From SOJZ01 sp964556565 (GTDB taxonomy: Archaea; Thermoproteota; Bathyarchaeia; Bathyarchaeales; Bathyarchaeaceae): 64,000 nt of DNA. Below are positions 60,585 through 64,000 of the stretch, piece by piece (position 1 is the first letter of the stretch; each line of letters opens with the position of its first letter). The stretch spans positions 1 through 64,000 of the forward strand of contig CAZKWF010000002.1 in assembly GCA_964556565.1 (NCBI GenBank), read 5' to 3'. Made by a program: the position numbers and the translations under genes. The notes below the pieces were generated by a model, which saw only the letters and a list, made by a program, of their open reading frames with translations, made no database searches and was not told the origin of the DNA.

Positions 60585-61250
60585 TTGGCTCTTGATCTAT
60601 CGGGGTTGACACTCATTTTTACTGCTGGAGCCTTGGCACTTCTCTCTCCATGTGGTTTCCCGATGCTTCCGGGTTACATATCATACTACATCGGAGCAAA
60701 GGCTTCCTTAGAAAAAGCGGTTTTCGGTGGAGTCGCATGCACATTAGGTCTTCTCACAGTGTTTTCCACAATTGGTGTTGTCGTCTCCACACTTGGCAGT
60801 TTCGTATCCCAGCATATACCATTTCTCGAACTTGTAGCAGGTGTAATTGTGATTTTTATGGGCATCTGCATGATCGTTGAAATTAGGTTTCCAACATTCT
60901 TTACAATATCAAGAGCCCCAAAACAAAGAGGTCTCATAGGCGTTTTCCTTTATGGTGTGGCTTATGGCTTAGCCACATTGGGCTGTTCAGCTCCGATATT
61001 TTTTTCCATTCTCTTCTATGCAATTGCCGCAGGCGGACTTCTCTACGGTATGATAACGTTCTTCGTTTATGCCATCGGTATGGGACTCCCGATAATCATA
61101 ACTACCATCCTCGTAGCCAAGGCTAAGAAGTTTATGCTTAAAAGAATCGTGAAGATGATGCCGTGGTTCCAAAAGATCAGTGGCATAGTCCTTATCATAA
61201 TAGGAATCTACTTGATCTACTTCTACTACATGTCGTTTTATGCTGTGTGA
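60585..61250 (+). CDS. ccdA: CcdA/DsbD-type electron-transfer membrane protein
   Basis: About 222 residues in six transmembrane helices. The functional cysteines lie in the paired motifs LSPCGFPMLPGY (first) and LGCSAPIFFS (second), the arrangement that carries thiol electrons across the membrane. A GTG opens the frame at 60576, but GAGGTG spans it, so the TTG at 60585 is the likelier start. With the upstream TlpA-like protein it forms an extracytoplasmic thiol-reduction pair. It is not associated with haem-lyase genes here. Confidence 0.88.
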   Translation: MALDLSGLTLIFTAGALALLSPCGFPMLPGYISYYIGAKASLEKAVFGGVACTLGLLTVFSTIGVVVSTLGSFVSQHIPFLELVAGVIVIFMGICMIVEIRFPTFFTISRAPKQRGLIGVFLYGVAYGLATLGCSAPIFFSILFYAIAAGGLLYGMITFFVYAIGMGLPIIITTILVAKAKKFMLKRIVKMMPWFQKISGIVLIIIGIYLIYFYYMSFYAV

Positions 61251-61324
61251 TTAGGGAATTTTGTCCACTAAACCATCTTCAAGATGGAGAAGAATGAACA
61301 GACAGTAAATTTCACAACTGGGAT

Positions 61325-61401
61325 TGGCGGGCCCGGCGGGAATTGAACCCACGACCTACGGATTAAGAGTCCGCCGCTCTGCCTTGCTGAGCTACGGGCC
61401 C
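61325..61401 (-). tRNA. tRNA-Lys(CTT)
   Basis: A normal cloverleaf on the minus strand. Acceptor GGGCCCG/CGGGCCC, D arm with GCTC/GAGC, anticodon arm GCGGA-CTCTTAA-TCCGT giving anticodon CTT, and T arm GTGGG-TTCAATT-CCCGC. Discriminator G is followed by an encoded CCA (61325-61327). There is no intron. This is the reference for comparison with the abnormal Lys-like element at 15904. Confidence 0.95.
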
Positions 61402-61466
61402 ACACATGCATCTTTCTGATTTGTGTATGGTTACCCTAATATCTTTCGTTGCCACAGTAACGTAGA

Positions 61467-62291
61467 TTGACTAGAGAGTTGAACAAATTGGGCGAGCTTG
61501 TCTTTGTTGGTTTGGGTTTGTGTGATGAGAAGGATATTTCGCTTCGTGGGGTTGAGGAGATAAAAGAGGCAGATGCTGTTTTTGCGGAACTTTACACTAG
61601 CCTAATGCCTAGATTGTCTGTTCAGAGACTTGAAAGGCTCGTTGGAAAAAAGGTTTCGATTGTTTCGAGGCGAGTTTTGGAGGAAGAGGAGGGAGGGGCG
61701 ATCTTGCGGCAAGCAAAGAGGGGAAAGACGGTTTTTCTGGTTCCTGGGGACCCTCTAATCGCAACGACCCATGTGGACTTGCGAATTCGTGCGGAAGGGC
61801 AGGGAATTAAGACACGTATCATACATGGAGCATCTATTATTTCAGCGGTCATCGGCTTGTCGGGCTTACAGAACTATAAGTATGGAAGAAGTGTGACCAT
61901 ACCGTTTCCTGAAAATGGGTTTATTTCTGAAACTCCTTACAGAGTGATCGGTGAAAACAGAGAGATGGGGCTTCACACATTATGTTTCCTTGACATCAGA
62001 GCAGATGAGAAGAGGTGTATGACCGTAAGGGAGGGGTTGGAGACACTTTTGGCTGTAGAAAAGCGAAAGCGAAGTCAAGTGATCACAAAAGAGACGGTGG
62101 TCGTGGGTATTGCAAGAGCAGGTTCAAAGATCCCTATAGTCAAAGCAGGCTATGTAGAAAACATGATAACTTACGACTTTGGCTCTCCGCCTCACACCCT
62201 CGTTTTTCCAGGCAAGCTTCATTTTATGGAGGCAGAAGCACTCATTACGCTCGCGGGGGCACCTGAAGAGATAAGGAAGAGAGTTCAATGA
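61467..62291 (+). CDS. dphB: Diphthine synthase
   Basis: 274 residues from TTG; TTG 61488 (giving LGELVFVGLGL) is also possible. Tetrapyrrole methylase fold: LVFVGLGLCDEKDISLRG, VFLVPGDPLIATTHVDL, HGASIISAVIGLSGLQNYKYG, and TIPFPE. It methylates the histidine-derived residue of elongation factor 2 in diphthamide synthesis. Its stop overlaps the start of the DUF357 gene by 4 bp. Confidence 0.93.
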   Translation: MTRELNKLGELVFVGLGLCDEKDISLRGVEEIKEADAVFAELYTSLMPRLSVQRLERLVGKKVSIVSRRVLEEEEGGAILRQAKRGKTVFLVPGDPLIATTHVDLRIRAEGQGIKTRIIHGASIISAVIGLSGLQNYKYGRSVTIPFPENGFISETPYRVIGENREMGLHTLCFLDIRADEKRCMTVREGLETLLAVEKRKRSQVITKETVVVGIARAGSKIPIVKAGYVENMITYDFGSPPHTLVFPGKLHFMEAEALITLAGAPEEIRKRVQ

Positions 62292-62557
62292 CGTTAAAGG
62301 AACTGGCGTCAAAATACATTCAGAACAGTGAACGAGTGTTCACTGAAATAAAAATCACACAGGACCCAATACAAGTTGGTGGAGAAAAGGCTCAAAGTGT
62401 CGTTGAAACTGCTAAGCATTATTTAGAAGACGCTAAATATTATCAGAAGAGGAACAGGCTGGAAACAAGCTTGGCGTCGGTTGCCTATTGTGAAGGATTA
62501 CTAGACGCTTTACGGCTCCTAGGAATCGCAGAATTTTCATGGAGAGGAAAGAAATGA
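62288..62557 (+). CDS. DUF357 protein
   Basis: 89 residues of the small archaeal helical family DUF357 (COG1849), with VVETAKHYLEDAKYYQKRN and SLASVAYCEGLLDALRLLGI. The function is unknown. Overlapping starts and stops tie it to dphB and ribL, so it is probably expressed with them. Confidence 0.88.
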   Translation: MTLKELASKYIQNSERVFTEIKITQDPIQVGGEKAQSVVETAKHYLEDAKYYQKRNRLETSLASVAYCEGLLDALRLLGIAEFSWRGKK

Positions 62558-63003
62558 AGAAGAAAAAGGTTGTCCTAGCCTCAGGCACCTTCGATCTACT
62601 ACATTATGGACATGTGAAATATCTTGAAGAAGCAAAGAAAATAGGCGGAAAAAACGCGGAGCTAATCGTCATCGTCGCCAGAGATAGTACAGTCAAGAAA
62701 AGGAAGGGAAGAAAAACAGTGATGCCGGAAGATCAACGAAGATCACTCGTTGAAGCGTTGAAAGTGGTAGATGAGGCAATTCTGGGCTGTGAAGATTTTG
62801 ACATGATAAAGGTGGTGGAAAAAACGAATCCTGACATAATCGCTGTGGGACATGATCAAAATGACATAGAAAGGGAAGTACGAAAAGCGTTGGCAAAAAA
62901 GGGAATTGCCATTCAAGTTGTGAGAGTTGGAAGGTTTGGAAAGGACGAACTGAATAGTTCTTCAAAAATTAAAAGGAAAATTATCGAGTCGTTTGAAAAG
63001 TAG
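62554..63003 (+). CDS. ribL: Archaeal FAD synthase RibL
   Basis: 149 residues from the ATG at 62554, overlapping the DUF357 stop (ATGA). Nucleotidyltransferase motifs GTFDLLHYGHVKYLEEAKK, VARDSTV, and, near the end, DELNSSSKIKRKIIE (the SSS-like C-terminal motif of the family) are present. It adenylates FMN to FAD. RibK, which makes FMN, is encoded convergently a few bases downstream, giving a complete flavin-cofactor pair. Confidence 0.93.
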   Translation: MKKKKVVLASGTFDLLHYGHVKYLEEAKKIGGKNAELIVIVARDSTVKKRKGRKTVMPEDQRRSLVEALKVVDEAILGCEDFDMIKVVEKTNPDIIAVGHDQNDIEREVRKALAKKGIAIQVVRVGRFGKDELNSSSKIKRKIIESFEK

Positions 63004-63031
63004 TGGGAGAAGAAAATCATATTTAATTTGG

Positions 63032-63733
63032 TTACGGTAGGATGAGAACTTCTACTTTCACTTTGTGTCCATCTTTCAGTTTCAGTTGGCTACGTAGGTA
63101 TGTAGGGGCAATGATTTCTAGCACAGAGGAGTTGTAGTGACTTCGTAATGCGAATATGACTGCACCTTTCGTCTTGTTATTGATTACAACAGGATAACAT
63201 TTCACATTGCCAAAGGTTCTAGACTCGTCTTTGAACCCTTCAATTTCTATTCCTGGATAAGTCTCAAGTTCCGATCGTGCGTTTGTATCGTATTCACTGG
63301 TAAGTTTGAGGTTAAGGGTTCCAGGGTACGGGTCAAACCCGAGTTTTTCCATGAACTGCTTACGGTATTTGTCCCGTGTCACGTAGTAGGCACCTTCACC
63401 CAGCCCTGTGAACAACACTCCTTCCAAAGTGACGGATGGAGGGTACGCCGCCTCCATTATTAAACGCAAGTTAGAGTACAGTTTCTTCAGCTCCGTCACA
63501 CCAGCTTCTGTTATTTTGATAAGACATCCTTCCGGGGTAATAGTTCTCTTAATCCACGCTTTCTTGTCCAATTCAATGAGGTTGCGGGAGGCGGTTTGTT
63601 GAGAAACCCCCATTTTCTCCGCTAGATATTCTGTGGAGACTTTTATGGTTCGGCTGCGTGCACCCATCTCCGCCAGCTTGTATAGTGTAAAAAAATGTTT
63701 CCACTCCCGTGCATCAACGTTCAAGGAGCTCAT
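63032..63733 (-). CDS. ribK: CTP-dependent riboflavin kinase with N-terminal winged helix
   Basis: 233 residues. The N-terminal winged helix (STEYLAEKMGVSQQTASRNLIEL) is fused to the archaeal CTP-dependent kinase domain (GLGEGAYYVTRDKYRKQF, DPYPGTLNLKLTS, AVIFALRSHYNSSVLEIIAPTYLRS). This bifunctional build is the RbkR type, which phosphorylates riboflavin and may also regulate riboflavin genes. A TATA-like CTTTAAATAG lies at 63768-63777. The terminus converges with ribL. Confidence 0.93.
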   Translation of the reverse strand: MSSLNVDAREWKHFFTLYKLAEMGARSRTIKVSTEYLAEKMGVSQQTASRNLIELDKKAWIKRTITPEGCLIKITEAGVTELKKLYSNLRLIMEAAYPPSVTLEGVLFTGLGEGAYYVTRDKYRKQFMEKLGFDPYPGTLNLKLTSEYDTNARSELETYPGIEIEGFKDESRTFGNVKCYPVVINNKTKGAVIFALRSHYNSSVLEIIAPTYLRSQLKLKDGHKVKVEVLILP

Positions 63734-63763
63734 TTGAACCGCCTTATTTGAGGAAAGGACAAA

Positions 63764-64000
63764 CTATCTATTTAAAGAACTCGAAGTTTGTGGAAACCCA
63801 ACAACACCAAATCTTGAGGTGAGGTATTCATGAATCTGCATGACGTCAAAAACTATCAGAGCTAGTCCTCCTGTAACTCCTGTGAAAAGCTTAGCAACTG
63901 GTTCATTTACAATAGTGTTGAGTCCAAGGGCTAATAGAATGATTAGGGAAAACTCGACAAGGTGTGCCCAACAGCAAATGCCAGACCGCCCCTAGCCCCT
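63764..64000 (-). pseudogene. LysE-family membrane transporter, cut off and possibly frameshifted
   Basis: The visible end is hydrophobic: GLAFAVGHTL in one frame, then, shifted by one base near 63955, VEFSLIILLALGLNTIV, then VTGGLALIVFDVMQIHEYLTS. The two parts belong together in LysE-type exporters (GLAFAVGHTLVEF). The change of frame is a single missing base in the ACC-TTG-TCG region, either a true frameshift or a sequencing error near the window end. It ends just upstream of the ribK promoter. The N-terminal part lies outside the window. Confidence 0.5.

Noticed and set aside
1..64000. CRISPR arrays, insertion sequences, prophage, integrase or transposase genes
   Set aside because: No regularly spaced repeats and no transposase, integrase or cas motifs were found in any frame; the 16-25 kb stretch looks loose but has no mobile-element gene.
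1..64000. Ribosomal RNA, SRP RNA or RNase P RNA
   Set aside because: No conserved core of these RNAs was recognised in any spacer.

Overview
The window is a 64 kb piece of an archaeal chromosome. Archaeal informational and lipid genes are spread through it: Alba, Rpo12 (RpoP), L40e, an archaeal-type AspRS, a NusA-like KH protein, TruD, Fen1 with a PCNA-binding tail, Pth2, endonuclease V, Taw1 and Trm5 (wyosine pathway), DphB (diphthamide), CTP-dependent RibK with archaeal RibL, DUF357, DUF371 and a geranylgeranyl reductase. Promoters look like archaeal TATA boxes, some transcripts look leaderless, and GTG/TTG starts are frequent. The mix (two-subunit ATP-citrate lyase, Alg13/14-type glycosyltransferase, translin, PadR/ABC exporter) suggests a Bathyarchaeia/TACK-type lineage; that placement is inference and cannot be settled without a search.

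Layout. 0-5.6 kb: a minus-strand operon aconitase > ATP-citrate lyase B > ATP-citrate lyase A > a cut-off gene resembling isocitrate dehydrogenase, with a relic of a 2-oxoacid:ferredoxin oxidoreductase gamma subunit beside it. 5.7-15 kb: phosphoesterase, HD hydrolase, a PadR-controlled MacB-like ABC system with a secreted beta-sandwich protein carrying a recent internal duplication, endonuclease V, translin and an M20 peptidase. 15-26.7 kb: a looser region with an abnormal tRNA-like gene, LUD protein, antiporter, Taw1, SPFH protein, zinc-finger, TPR-like and secreted proteins, tiny genes, and a recurrent GCATGCATGC palindrome in the spacers. 27-38.7 kb: a surface-glycan island with five GT4/GT28-type and one GT2 glycosyltransferases, an epimerase, a toroid-fold protein, a GHL10-like protein, and an HprK-like kinase paired with a nucleotidyltransferase. 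39-64 kb: mostly housekeeping genes.

The strongest candidate for an unusual system is at 49.9-53.3 kb. A zinc-ribbon membrane protein, then a membrane protein whose last 27 residues hold ten cysteines in an almost strict Cys-X-Cys alternation, are followed 7 bp later by a radical SAM/SPASM enzyme with a PqqD-like N-terminal segment. This is the architecture of a ribosomal-peptide maturase acting on a C-terminal tail, here on a large membrane-anchored archaeal protein.

Other points of note are a pcm gene interrupted by an in-frame TGA located inside a short hairpin, a GC-tract island between alba and an Lrp-like regulator, and the co-occurrence of aconitase, ATP-citrate lyase and succinyl-CoA synthetase, compatible with a reductive TCA route or with citrate-derived acetyl-CoA supply.
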